A DNA stretch of 64,000 bases from Chryseobacterium oncorhynchi. GTDB taxonomy: Bacteria > Bacteroidota > Bacteroidia > Flavobacteriales > Weeksellaceae. The translations under genes and the position numbers were made by a program. The stretch lies in contig NZ_PPEI02000001.1 in assembly GCF_002899895.1 (NCBI RefSeq), positions 906,848 to 970,847 of the forward strand, in the 5' to 3' direction. The notes beneath the pieces were generated by a model. The model was not told where the DNA came from. It saw nothing but the letters and a program-made list of their open reading frames with translations, and made no database searches. Positions 7,902 to 16,654 of this stretch are shown piece by piece (the stretch's first letter is position 1; every line of letters starts with the position of its first letter).

Positions 7902-9440
7902 ATGAAAAAAAATATTATAGCTATTTCATCATTTGTGTTGAGTACGTCTGCCTTTGGGCAGGTTGGTATTAATACGGCAATTCCCAATGCTACTCTGGAT
8001 ATTACAGCAAGTCCTTTAGATCTTTCTAAAATAGACGGTTTTATTGCACCTAAATTAAAGGGTTCCGAACTAAAAGCTAAAGATGCATTGTATGATATTC
8101 CTCAAACAGGAGCCATTGTTTACATCACTGAAGTTCTTCCCCCGGCAAGCGTTACGCCTAAAACAGCAAACGTAACCACATTAGGGTATTTTTATTATGA
8201 TGGCACTAAATGGCTACCAATTGCAGGAGTTACTACAGACGACTGGCATCTCACTGGTAATTCGGGAACTACGCCTGGCACCAATTTTATAGGAACTACT
8301 GATGACAAAGATATCATCTTAAAAAGGAATAATGTTCAGGCTGGTTGGCTCGGTACTACGAATACTACTATAGGAAATAATGCAATGCTTTCAACTATCA
8401 CCGGAGCAAACAATTCGGCATTTGGCCGGGCTGCAGGATTTGGTAATAATGCTGGAAACAATAATACAATGTTGGGTTATCAGACAATGTACCAATCAGT
8501 AGCAGGTTTTGGAAGTAGCAATGTTGCTGTAGGTGCAAATGCTTATAGCGGAACTTTCATAAGTACAGTTGGAGCAGGTTCTAATAATACTATTGTTGGG
8601 GCAAACGCTGGACAATTAGTTACTGGGAGTAAAAATACATTCCTAGGAAATAATGCTGGTTTTAAAAATGTACAGGAAACATTATCAGGAAGTAACAATA
8701 CTCTTATTGGTGCAGACACTTATCTTCCTACAATAGCAGGTAGTAATCAGCTAAACATTAATAATGTCATCTTTGGAACGGGTCTTTCGGGAACTACTAC
8801 AGTTCCTCTAGGAAATATTGGTATAAGAAATAATGCTCCTACTGAGGCTTTGGATATAGATAAAGGAAATTTACGTATCCGTACCATCACCAGTAATATC
8901 GGAGGTAGTGGTGATAAAGTAGTAGTAGCAGGCTCAACAGGAATCTTAAAAACAACAACTTTAGATGTTGTTTCTGTTCCGTTACCTGCCGTTATTTCTT
9001 TAAATACTAAAATAACTAATTTTCTGAATGGTGTGGGATCTGGAGGAACGCAAACATTAACCAATATGGGTATTGTAAAAAATGGAATTCCAGGCTTTTC
9101 ATTAAATACAGCTACTTCGAATGTAACAATTCCTGCAGGAACTTATCAAATTAGTTTTGTATATGAAGGCGTGCATGATGCTACAGGATGTACACTGAGT
9201 TCTTATTTTGTAGATTTTCCTGATGGAGGCGGTACGCAAAGAGTTCACTCTACAGCTGCACACAATGAAGGAGTTCCATCTAATCATGGAGGTACAATTA
9301 CTTATACAGCAGTAATTCCTTCTACAAGAACGTGGCAGATAAGTTTAGGACGTGGTGCTTCCGGAAACTGTTCAGCATTACCGGGTAATGATTTGTTCGC
9401 AAACTCTACACAAGTTACTTTCTTCAGGATAGGAGATTAA
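7902..9440 (+). CDS. Secreted surface protein with adhesin-head-like repeats and C1q-like C-terminus
   Basis: The start at 7902 was chosen because it gives a signal peptide (MKKNIIAISSFVLSTSAFGQ); an in-frame ATG 48 bases earlier only adds an unlikely hydrophobic prefix. The 512-residue product has three parts. An N-terminal module (VGINTAIPNATLDI and GFIAPKLKG, to about residue 95) is shared with its neighbours. A middle of roughly 14-residue repeats (NNSAFGRAAG, SNNTIVGANAG, SKNTFLGNNAG) resembles trimeric-autotransporter head repeats. The last 150 residues are beta-rich with a C1q/TNF-like look. There is no T9SS sorting tail, so how it reaches the surface is unclear. Likely role: adhesion or surface structure (inferred). 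A hairpin terminator follows. Confidence 0.78.
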   Translation: MKKNIIAISSFVLSTSAFGQVGINTAIPNATLDITASPLDLSKIDGFIAPKLKGSELKAKDALYDIPQTGAIVYITEVLPPASVTPKTANVTTLGYFYYDGTKWLPIAGVTTDDWHLTGNSGTTPGTNFIGTTDDKDIILKRNNVQAGWLGTTNTTIGNNAMLSTITGANNSAFGRAAGFGNNAGNNNTMLGYQTMYQSVAGFGSSNVAVGANAYSGTFISTVGAGSNNTIVGANAGQLVTGSKNTFLGNNAGFKNVQETLSGSNNTLIGADTYLPTIAGSNQLNINNVIFGTGLSGTTTVPLGNIGIRNNAPTEALDIDKGNLRIRTITSNIGGSGDKVVVAGSTGILKTTTLDVVSVPLPAVISLNTKITNFLNGVGSGGTQTLTNMGIVKNGIPGFSLNTATSNVTIPAGTYQISFVYEGVHDATGCTLSSYFVDFPDGGGTQRVHSTAAHNEGVPSNHGGTITYTAVIPSTRTWQISLGRGASGNCSALPGNDLFANSTQVTFFRIGD

Positions 9441-9583
9441 TAAAACTAATAAACTTTAAATATATACATCATTACACTTTATAATAATTATTAATATTTA
9501 GGAGAATATAGAAAATAATGCAATTTTAAATTAATTGATACAACCAATTTAAAAACAAACACTAATCCCTAATTTTTTTTGAT

Positions 9584-9637
9584 CTGGGCAGGTTTAATTA
9601 GAATATTTTCTAATACTATTTCTGCCCAGTATTTTTA
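9584..9637 (+). terminator. Long hairpin terminator
   Basis: CTGGGCAG (9584-9591) pairs with CTGCCCAG (9622-9629), and an inner perfect hairpin ATTAGAA-TATT-TTCTAAT extends it; a T-rich tail follows. It separates the head-repeat gene from the large Ig-repeat gene. Confidence 0.7.
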
Positions 9638-9734
9638 ACCTAAAAAAACGACAAAACTTTCAAGCTAAGATATTATAATAGATATTCATTGAAGAGAATA
9701 GCTTTAATTTCATAAAACAAACACAAAAAACACA

Positions 9735-12700
9735 ATGATAAAAAACATTTTTTTAGCTTTATTATTTCTGATAGGCTATACGAATTTATACGCCCAATGC
9801 CTTCCTAACCCCAATGCAAAACAATCGTGGTGGTTTGGGTATGGATCCAATGTCAGGACCGGCAGTGGTGGGTCTACCATGCCAGGAGATAAAATAAGAA
9901 TCGATTTTAATGGTGGAACAGCTACCCTAAATAATCCAACTTTCGGGCAAGGTGACAAGACAATGGGATATGAAGGTTATGCCGTAGCCAACGATCCTGT
10001 TACAGGAAATCTGTTATTCGGAACCGATGGATACTATGTTTACAGAGCATCAGACGGAGCTAAGGCTACTGGAGGAGGAATAGGAAGTAACGTTTCTACG
10101 GGAGATGCTGCTGCAATTATTCCCGATCCTGCCGGGACAGAGGGGCGTAACTATATTGTTATAGGAAATAGTAATACGGGAAGTGTAGGAGGCTCGCTAA
10201 TTGGAGGAAAGTATGATCTACAAACCAATACAGTATCAGGAATTACCACATTCGTAAACGGTACTACTACCGAGGGGATGGAGGTCATCCCTAAATCTAC
10301 AAACAGCAGAGAATCCTGGATAGTAGTTCTCAACCAGAATAGCACAGTGACAGTGTATGAGTATAAGCTTTCCGGCTTTAATCCTACACCTATTTCTACA
10401 TACACATTCCCCGACAGTGCAACACCTCTTACGGGAGAATCCATTAGCTGGATACCCCAGCAACCCGATAAGATCTTAATGAGCAAAAGTAAAGTAATTG
10501 TTCTTGCCAATTTCAATCGTGCTACTGGAGTCATTTCCGGGCAACTTGCTAAATTTACAGGAAACGATATCAAAAGCTCCTATGGACCGGCGTTGTCTCC
10601 AAACGGAAGATATATCTACTATGCGGATATATTAATGGGACCGTTATATCAATTCAGATATTATGATATCACGACTGGTACAATGACCTCTATTCCTTAT
10701 TCCAGATCAATATATGGGATGAGAGTAGGTCCGGACGGAAGGTTGTATTTCGCAAACAGTAGTAACGGAACCACAATTTACTTGTCATACATTGATGACG
10801 CTAATAATCCGCCGAGTATTGCTGCAGGTATTTCTGATTTTAATACGGGAGGGAGGAATTCTTCTCTCAAATTACCAAAAACATATTGGACATCGACAAG
10901 CATAGATATTCCAACAGTAAGTACAACGGCGGCCACTTGTTTCGCCAATGGAACAGCAACAATAAATAACTACAATGCTTCTTATACATACAATTTTACA
11001 CCAGCAGGGCCAAATGTGGGTGCAGGGGGTATAATATACGGGATGACGGCTGGAACAAGCTATACTGTAAAAGCAGATTTTAGTGGATGTACATCTGCAG
11101 CAAGTAACTCGTTCAGCATTGCAACACAACTTACTGGCGGATCTTGTAATCCATGTACAGCAGAACGAATCGCCAACCCTACTCTTATACAAACTGCCGG
11201 AAGCTTTGCCAATTGGACTTTACTTAATTCTGATGTAGGAACTTCTCCCAGCCAAAATGGTGTAGTATTTATTAGAGATGGTCAAATTAATGATCTTACG
11301 CAGAATATAACTAATGTTAACTCACAAGGTAATATTTCTCCAACATTTAACATTGGTGTAGGAGCTTACGATGCACTTAGCCCTGTAGATAGTAAAATGG
11401 CATATCTTGAATTTTATTATGCCGGAGTACCATATATGCGCATAGAAACCAGAAATGGAGTAACAGCAGGGGGTGCCTATGTGTATTATTATAATGGTGC
11501 AAGTGGTAATTACAACAGAATACCTATGAATGTAACGGCAAATATTGCGAACATAACCGCTAATATTGCATTAAAATTACCTGCTAATGTACCCAATTCC
11601 GGGCAATTAAAATTTTATTATAATGGTTCCGGAGCTAAACCTGTTGATGATTTTTATCTTGGTCTCGTTAGCCTGAGTACTACTATAACTATACCAACAC
11701 CTACTATTTCTGCTAGTACTGCAACTACATTCTGTACAGGGGGAAGTGTAATTTTAACTTCTTCTTCAGCAACAGGTAACCAATGGTACAAAGACGGAAG
11801 CATTATTCCCGGGGCAACAGCACAATCCTATATTTTCAATACTTCGGGAACCTATACTGTAGTTGTAACAACTGGCGGTTGTTCAAGCGCAGCTTCTGCA
11901 GGAACAACGGTAACAGTAAATCCTAAACCGACAACTCCCACCATATTGGCTGGAGGAGCAACCACATTCTGTACAGGCGGAAGTGTAATTTTAACTTCTT
12001 CTTCAGCAACAGGTAACCAATGGTACAAAGACGGAAGCATTATTCCAGGAGCAACAGCACAGTCCTATATTTTCAATACTTCGGGAACCTATACTGTAGT
12101 TGTAACAAATGGCGGTTGTTCAAGCGCAGCTTCTGCAGGAACAACAGTAACAGTAAATCCTAAACCGACAACCCCAACCATATTGGCTGGAGGAGCAACC
12201 ACATTCTGTACAGGCGGAAGTGTAGTTTTAACTTCTTCTTCAGCAACGGGTAACCAATGGTACAAAGACGGAAGCATTATTCCCGGGGCAACAGCACAAT
12301 CCTATATTTTCAATACTTCGGGAACCTATACTGTAGTTGTAACAAATGGCGGTTGTTCAAGCGCAGCTTCTGCAGGAACAATAGTAACAGTAAATCCTAA
12401 ACCGAAAACTCCCACCATATTGGCTGGAGGAGCAACCACATTCTGTACAGGCGGAAGTGTAGTTTTAACTTCTTCTTCAGCAACGGGTAACCAATGGTAC
12501 AAAGACGGAAGCATTATTCCAGGAGCAACAGCACAATCCTATATTTTCAATACTTCAGGAACCTATACTGTAATTGTAACAACTGGCGGTTGTTCAAGCG
12601 CAGCTTCTGCAGGAACAACAGTAACGGTAAACCCAGCACCGCCTACCCTAACTGTTTTAGCGGGAGGTCCAACGACATTCTGTACAGGAGGAAGTGTTGT

Positions 12701-13886
12701 TTTAACTTCTACTTATAACACGACAGGAGCTTATCAATGGTATAAAGATGGTGTACTGATCCCAGGGGCTATTTATTATCAATATACTGCTACAGCTTCA
12801 GGTGTCTATACTGTGACAAGAGAATTAGGAGGATGTACAAGCCCTGCTTCTGCTGGAACAACGGTAACAGTAAATCCAATACCGCCTACTCTAACCGTTT
12901 TAGCGGGAGGTCCTACTACTTTTTGTACAGGAGGAAGTGTTGTTTTAACTTCTACTTATAATACTACTGGAGCTTATCAATGGTATAAAGATGGTGTACT
13001 GATCCCAGGGGCTATTTATTATCAATATACTGCTACAGCTTCAGGTGTCTATACTGTGACAAGAACATTAGGAGGATGTACAAGCCCTGCTTCTGCTGGA
13101 ACAACGGTAACAGTAAACCCAGTACCGCCTACTCTAACCGTTTTAGCGGGAGGTCCTGCTACTTTTTGTACAGGAGGAAGTGTTGTTTTAACTTCTACTT
13201 ATAATACTACTGGAGCTTATCAATGGTATAAAGATGGTGTACTGATCCCAGGGGCTATTTATTATCAATATACTGCTACAACTTCAGGTGTCTATACTGT
13301 AACAAGAACATTAGGGGGATGTACAAGCCCTGCTTCTGCCGGAACAACAGTAACTGTAAATTTAGTTCCCGCAACCCCAGTAATAACAGGTAATAAAACA
13401 AGTATCTGTACAGGAGAAAGTATTACGCTAAGTATATCTGTTACTGCAGCCTCTTACCAATGGTATAAAGACGATGTTCTAATTCCTGGAGCTGTTTCTC
13501 AAACGTATGTTGCAACATTAACTGGTAATTACAAGGTTCAAATAGTATCAGGAACTTGTTCTGCAACATCAGCAAATTATAATATCAGTAATTCATCAAA
13601 TTGTTATTGTACAAAACCCGGAAACTTTTCTACAGGAGGTCTCATTACTAAAATTGGGATTACAGGAAAAAGTAAAATAGCAAGTTGGCCGGAAAGAGTG
13701 CCCAATGGATTCATTGCTTTAGATTCAGATACTAAAGGGTTTGTTATTACAAGACTTCAGAACTCCGGTATGGTTCCAGCAGCACAATTAAAAGAAGGAA
13801 TGCTTATTTATGACATTGATGCTGATTGTATTAAACTTTACAATGGAGCTACATGGAACTGCATCAAAAGAAGCTGCAACGAATAA
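9735..13886 (+). CDS. Giant secreted surface protein with eight Ig-like repeats
   Basis: 1383 residues. A signal peptide (MIKNIFLALLFLIGYTNLYA) precedes an N-terminal region of about 380 residues that reads like a beta-propeller (recurring NLLFGTDGYYVYRASDG and SPNGRYIYYADI). A short Ig/CUB-like stretch and a lectin-like beta region (about 470-650) follow, then eight tandem Ig-like repeats (about 655-1290), each with FCTGGS, QWYKDG and a GTYTV core and two cysteines. The C-terminal module (NGFIALDSDTKGFVITRL to YDIDADCIKLYNGATW) is shared with the neighbouring gene. There is no T9SS sorting tail. The likely role is surface adhesion or glycan binding (inferred). DNA-level identity among the repeats points to recent expansion. 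Confidence 0.82.
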   Translation: MIKNIFLALLFLIGYTNLYAQCLPNPNAKQSWWFGYGSNVRTGSGGSTMPGDKIRIDFNGGTATLNNPTFGQGDKTMGYEGYAVANDPVTGNLLFGTDGYYVYRASDGAKATGGGIGSNVSTGDAAAIIPDPAGTEGRNYIVIGNSNTGSVGGSLIGGKYDLQTNTVSGITTFVNGTTTEGMEVIPKSTNSRESWIVVLNQNSTVTVYEYKLSGFNPTPISTYTFPDSATPLTGESISWIPQQPDKILMSKSKVIVLANFNRATGVISGQLAKFTGNDIKSSYGPALSPNGRYIYYADILMGPLYQFRYYDITTGTMTSIPYSRSIYGMRVGPDGRLYFANSSNGTTIYLSYIDDANNPPSIAAGISDFNTGGRNSSLKLPKTYWTSTSIDIPTVSTTAATCFANGTATINNYNASYTYNFTPAGPNVGAGGIIYGMTAGTSYTVKADFSGCTSAASNSFSIATQLTGGSCNPCTAERIANPTLIQTAGSFANWTLLNSDVGTSPSQNGVVFIRDGQINDLTQNITNVNSQGNISPTFNIGVGAYDALSPVDSKMAYLEFYYAGVPYMRIETRNGVTAGGAYVYYYNGASGNYNRIPMNVTANIANITANIALKLPANVPNSGQLKFYYNGSGAKPVDDFYLGLVSLSTTITIPTPTISASTATTFCTGGSVILTSSSATGNQWYKDGSIIPGATAQSYIFNTSGTYTVVVTTGGCSSAASAGTTVTVNPKPTTPTILAGGATTFCTGGSVILTSSSATGNQWYKDGSIIPGATAQSYIFNTSGTYTVVVTNGGCSSAASAGTTVTVNPKPTTPTILAGGATTFCTGGSVVLTSSSATGNQWYKDGSIIPGATAQSYIFNTSGTYTVVVTNGGCSSAASAGTIVTVNPKPKTPTILAGGATTFCTGGSVVLTSSSATGNQWYKDGSIIPGATAQSYIFNTSGTYTVIVTTGGCSSAASAGTTVTVNPAPPTLTVLAGGPTTFCTGGSVVLTSTYNTTGAYQWYKDGVLIPGAIYYQYTATASGVYTVTRELGGCTSPASAGTTVTVNPIPPTLTVLAGGPTTFCTGGSVVLTSTYNTTGAYQWYKDGVLIPGAIYYQYTATASGVYTVTRTLGGCTSPASAGTTVTVNPVPPTLTVLAGGPATFCTGGSVVLTSTYNTTGAYQWYKDGVLIPGAIYYQYTATTSGVYTVTRTLGGCTSPASAGTTVTVNLVPATPVITGNKTSICTGESITLSISVTAASYQWYKDDVLIPGAVSQTYVATLTGNYKVQIVSGTCSATSANYNISNSSNCYCTKPGNFSTGGLITKIGITGKSKIASWPERVPNGFIALDSDTKGFVITRLQNSGMVPAAQLKEGMLIYDIDADCIKLYNGATWNCIKRSCNE
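11697..13600 (+). repeat. Eight in-frame tandem repeats (Ig-like domains)
   Basis: Using the TTCTGTACAGG-type core as a marker, copies fall at 11730, 11967, 12204, 12441, 12678, 12921, 13164 and 13404. The first four periods are 237 bases (79 residues), the next two 243 and the last 240. The first four copies are nearly identical at DNA level, copies five to seven form a second near-identical subfamily, and the eighth is diverged. This fits two separate unequal-crossover or slippage expansions that keep the reading frame. Confidence 0.93.
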
Positions 13887-13902
13887 TTTTTTAATACTTC
13901 GT

Positions 13903-13943
13903 CTTACCTGTAATCTCAGGTTATGGGTAAGGCTTTTCTCTTT
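13903..13943 (+). terminator. Terminator after the Ig-repeat gene
   Basis: CTTACCTGTAA pairs with TTATGGGTAAG across a 7-base loop (two G-T pairs), followed by a T-rich tail. It lies in the 68-base gap before the next gene, so it may only partly stop transcription. Confidence 0.55.
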
Positions 13944-13954
13944 AAATAAAAAAA

Positions 13955-14467
13955 ATGAAAAAAATAATATATAGCACTATCATTTGTTTGTTTACTCAAA
14001 TAACATCAGCTCAGGTAGCAATAGCAAAAGAAAACGTTGACGGAAATAATACTATTCTTGATTTCAATAGTACCCCAACAAATACTCTGGGACTTATCCT
14101 TCCTGCTGTGAATAGCTTAACGGCATTAACGGCAAGTAACAATGGGACTTTCTTGTTTGATAAAACGGATAAAAAGGTTAAAATGTATGAGAAAAATGGA
14201 TGGGTTCCTCTTTCTGATGCAGGAGACGCCAGCGCAATCATTCCTAATTCTACCCCTGAAATTGGTAGAGAAGTTATTATAGGAGCTCCGTCTAGTCCTG
14301 CTAAAGGAATTCTTGTTCTAGAATCTAATAATAAGGCATTGATATTACCTAAAGTATCAAACCCTCATATCTCAGTAAAGAGTCCCTATCCGGGAATGCT
14401 ATGTTATGATACTGCCAGTAAGTCTCTTGCGGTATTTGACGGAGTTAACTGGAACTATTGGAAATAA
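13955..14467 (+). CDS. Small secreted protein made of the shared surface module
   Basis: 170 residues: a signal peptide (MKKIIYSTIICLFTQITSAQ) followed by two copies of one module. Copy one spans about 22-90 (TLGLILPAVNSLTAL to VKMYEKNGWVPL) and copy two about 105-170 (KALILPKVSNPHISV to LAVFDGVNWNYWK). The same module forms the C-terminus of the 1383-residue protein just upstream and, in part, the N-terminus of the head-repeat protein, so the three genes form a family locus. It is probably a structural partner of those surface proteins. No catalytic motif is seen. Confidence 0.75.
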   Translation: MKKIIYSTIICLFTQITSAQVAIAKENVDGNNTILDFNSTPTNTLGLILPAVNSLTALTASNNGTFLFDKTDKKVKMYEKNGWVPLSDAGDASAIIPNSTPEIGREVIIGAPSSPAKGILVLESNNKALILPKVSNPHISVKSPYPGMLCYDTASKSLAVFDGVNWNYWK

Positions 14468-14636
14468 ATTGAAATAGCAGAGAAATATTTTTAAAAGCGT
14501 CAGTATCTAGCTATTAACCAAACAGTTTATAGATTGATAATAGATTTATATAGCTTTTCTAAAGTGTATGGGTATTATCAGAGTATGGTTTACAAAAGTT
14601 ATTTTATTATAGAAATTTTTAAAATTTAAAAAGTAA

Positions 14637-15074
14637 ATGGAAAACTTTAAAAACATCCATATTGGATCACTTATTCGTCAAAAAGTTGAGGAAAGTGAAA
14701 TAGAAATGGATAGAATGTGCAATTTTCTGAAATGTTCTGAAATGGAAATCGAGAAAATGTATAACGAAATGGATCTGCCAACAAATACTCTTTTAGTTTG
14801 GAGCAAACTATTGGAATATGATTTTTTCAGAATTTATACTCAACATCTAATTCTGTATTCTCCTCCTTCATTATTATATTCAAAAGAGCAGAAGTTTGAA
14901 AATCAAAATCCTTTGTTACCCAAGTTCAGAAAGAATATTTATACTATAGAATTAATTGATTTTATTCTTGAAATGATTCAAACAGGAGAAAAGACAAAAT
15001 CTCAGGTTATTAGTGAATATGGGATTCCAAAAACAACTCTTTTTAAATGGATTCAAAAATATAGCAAGAATTGA
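14637..15074 (+). CDS. Small HTH protein with XRE-like start and transposase-like HTH end
   Basis: 145 residues, no signal. The N-terminus (IHIGSLIRQKVEESEIEMDR) resembles an XRE-type helical start, and the C-terminus (KSQVISEYGIPKTTLFKWIQ) is a clear HTH of the kind found in IS3-family OrfA proteins. It stands alone, with no transposase or terminal inverted repeats nearby, so a regulatory role is more likely than transposition. A second small HTH gene follows 86 bases later. Exact family not recognised. Confidence 0.65.
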   Translation: MENFKNIHIGSLIRQKVEESEIEMDRMCNFLKCSEMEIEKMYNEMDLPTNTLLVWSKLLEYDFFRIYTQHLILYSPPSLLYSKEQKFENQNPLLPKFRKNIYTIELIDFILEMIQTGEKTKSQVISEYGIPKTTLFKWIQKYSKN

Positions 15075-15160
15075 AAGTTTTAAAATATCAATAACCAAAA
15101 AGTTAAGCATCATAGACAGGTTAGCTGAATAATTTTCTACCTAATATTAAAAAATACATT

Positions 15161-15487
15161 ATGAATACATCTCAACCTAATTACAAAAGAATTTATACAG
15201 ATATTCTTGACAAAAAATTTTCTCATAAGAAAACTGAATGTCAGAAGCTTCTTAGAAAGCAGAAATTATCGGCATTGGATGTTATAGAATTGAATAAAAT
15301 AATATACGGTCAAAATACTGATGGTACTGAAGATAACCAAAAACATCGTTCTTACTCTTCATCAGATATTATTCAGATGTTGGATTATCAAAAGAAATAT
15401 AACCTCAATAATACTCAATTAGCCAATCATTTTAAATTAAGCAGGAATACTGTTGCAAAGTGGATAAAAGACTTTGGTTTAAAATAG
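15161..15487 (+). CDS. Small HTH DNA-binding protein
   Basis: 108 residues, basic and cytoplasmic. The C-terminal 30 residues (NLNNTQLANHFKLSRNTVAK, then WIKDF) form a classic HTH with the same NTVAKW/TTLFKW closing helix as the gene just upstream. The first 50 residues are lysine-rich and helical. The two genes look like distant relatives read in the same direction and probably form a small regulatory pair beside the surface-protein locus. Target unknown. Confidence 0.62.
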   Translation: MNTSQPNYKRIYTDILDKKFSHKKTECQKLLRKQKLSALDVIELNKIIYGQNTDGTEDNQKHRSYSSSDIIQMLDYQKKYNLNNTQLANHFKLSRNTVAKWIKDFGLK

Positions 15488-15550
15488 ATTATACATTTTT
15501 TAATATCTGAAGTGGTACTTCTTCATAAAACTTGTTGTTTATTAATCCGT

Positions 15551-15590
15551 GCTCTGGAAAGCTAAATGTTTTCCGGAGCATTTTCATTTA
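15551..15590 (+). terminator. Rho-independent terminator
   Basis: GCTCTGGAAA pairs with TTTCCGGAGC (10 bp, one G-T) around an AT-rich loop, followed by ATTTTCATTT. It lies about 65 bases after the stop of the second HTH gene. Confidence 0.75.
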
Positions 15591-15728
15591 TCAGAAAGAT
15601 TGTGACTGATAAAAAGCTAAATATTTTTTACGGAAAACCATAAATTATATATTGAAAATACCTGTAAGTTTGGTAACAGAAAAACAATCTTAAAAAAACA
15701 GATCCAATAAGTTGTTTTAAGAAAAATG

Positions 15729-15736
15729 TATATTTG
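15729..15736 (+). promoter_or_regulatory. -7 promoter element of PLD-like gene
   Basis: TATATTTG followed by C matches the Bacteroidota TAnnTTTG box and lies 39 bases before the GTG start at 15775. The nearest TTG upstream (15712-15714) is only 14 bases away, closer than the usual 19-21, so the -33 part is weak. Confidence 0.45.
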
Positions 15737-15774
15737 CCCCCCTGTAATCAGGAGAAAATTTAAGAAATAGAAAA

Positions 15775-16581
15775 GTGTCTAAAGAAAACAAAAGATTTTA
15801 TTTTAGAATTGATACCGAACCCAGTGAAGCGATTGAAGTTTTTGTGGGGCAAAATGCAGGAACTCAATTAAACAATGACATATTGAATGCCAAGGAGGAA
15901 GTTTTAATTATTTCGCCTTATATAGATGAAACAAAACTGGATGACCTCATCGCCTTAAAAAACAGGAATGTAAACGTAAGATTAGCATTTAGTGATCTGA
16001 GACCAGAGCAATATACGAATATTCTCCGAAAGCTGATTTATCAGCATAAAGTAACTGATATAAAGAAAAAAGAGAAAAGAGAAAGTCAGAAAAACATGCT
16101 TTTCTTCTCCTCTATTATATTATTTTGTCTGGGAATTTTTTCACTTATTTATTTCGGGATGCATGTGATAGATGACTTGAAAGATTCAAATAACTTCCTG
16201 GCTATACTTGTTTCTCTCGGATCTTTTTATGGGTTTTATAAATGCTGGGAGATGAAAGCAGCCGTTGAAAAAACAGAAATTTACACTTATCATTATTCTG
16301 AAACGTTGAATTTCAAGTATGTACGAAATAGCCGATATGACAACAAATTCGTTCATTCAAAAATTTATGTGATAGATCGAAAAATTGCTTATCTCGGTTC
16401 ACTGAATTACACCAAAAGTGGCTTTACTACTAATTTTGAATCCCGCATCAGAATTACTCAAAGAGAAAAAGTAAATGAGTTGGTCCACTTTGTTCATGAC
16501 ATTTTTGAAGATAATATCAACCTCAAAAAACACGAACTTTTTTATCTTGGAAAGAAAATCTATAGTGAGGAAATGTATTAA
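15775..16581 (+). CDS. PLD-like membrane protein with one HKD motif
   Basis: 268 residues from a GTG start. Layout: an N-terminal alpha/beta half (VLIISPYIDETKLDDLIAL), two membrane helices about 105-150, then a phospholipase-D HxKxxxxD motif H194-S-K196-I-Y-V-I-D201 followed by GSLNYTKSGF, the usual downstream Ser/Asn motif. Only one HKD motif is present, so an active enzyme would have to dimerise, as known for one-motif PLD nucleases and phosphodiesterases. It is stand-alone. The substrate could be nucleic acid or phospholipid; the membrane hairpin splitting the fold makes a lipid or membrane-associated role slightly more likely (inference). Confidence 0.75.
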   Translation: MSKENKRFYFRIDTEPSEAIEVFVGQNAGTQLNNDILNAKEEVLIISPYIDETKLDDLIALKNRNVNVRLAFSDLRPEQYTNILRKLIYQHKVTDIKKKEKRESQKNMLFFSSIILFCLGIFSLIYFGMHVIDDLKDSNNFLAILVSLGSFYGFYKCWEMKAAVEKTEIYTYHYSETLNFKYVRNSRYDNKFVHSKIYVIDRKIAYLGSLNYTKSGFTTNFESRIRITQREKVNELVHFVHDIFEDNINLKKHELFYLGKKIYSEEMY

Positions 16582-16592
16582 GGTATATCTAT

Positions 16593-16632
16593 AAAAAAAC
16601 AGCGGTCTTTTTGAAGACCGCTGTTTTTTTAT
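16593..16632. terminator. Bidirectional terminator
   Basis: AAAAAAACAGCGGTCTT and its exact complement AAGACCGCTGTTTTTTT flank a short T-rich loop. The A run and T run on either side serve both the PLD-like gene (forward) and the T9SS cargo gene ending at 16655 (reverse). Confidence 0.92.
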
Positions 16633-16654
16633 AGATATTTTGAATTAGAAGAGA

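Noticed and set aside
11852-12514. Three identical-looking 62-codon reverse-strand frames.
   Set aside because: They are mirror frames of the Ig-like tandem repeats in the 1383-residue protein, spaced by the 237-bp repeat period.
14637-15487. The HTH pair as an insertion sequence.
   Set aside because: No catalytic DDE gene, no terminal inverted repeats and no target-site duplication could be found around them.
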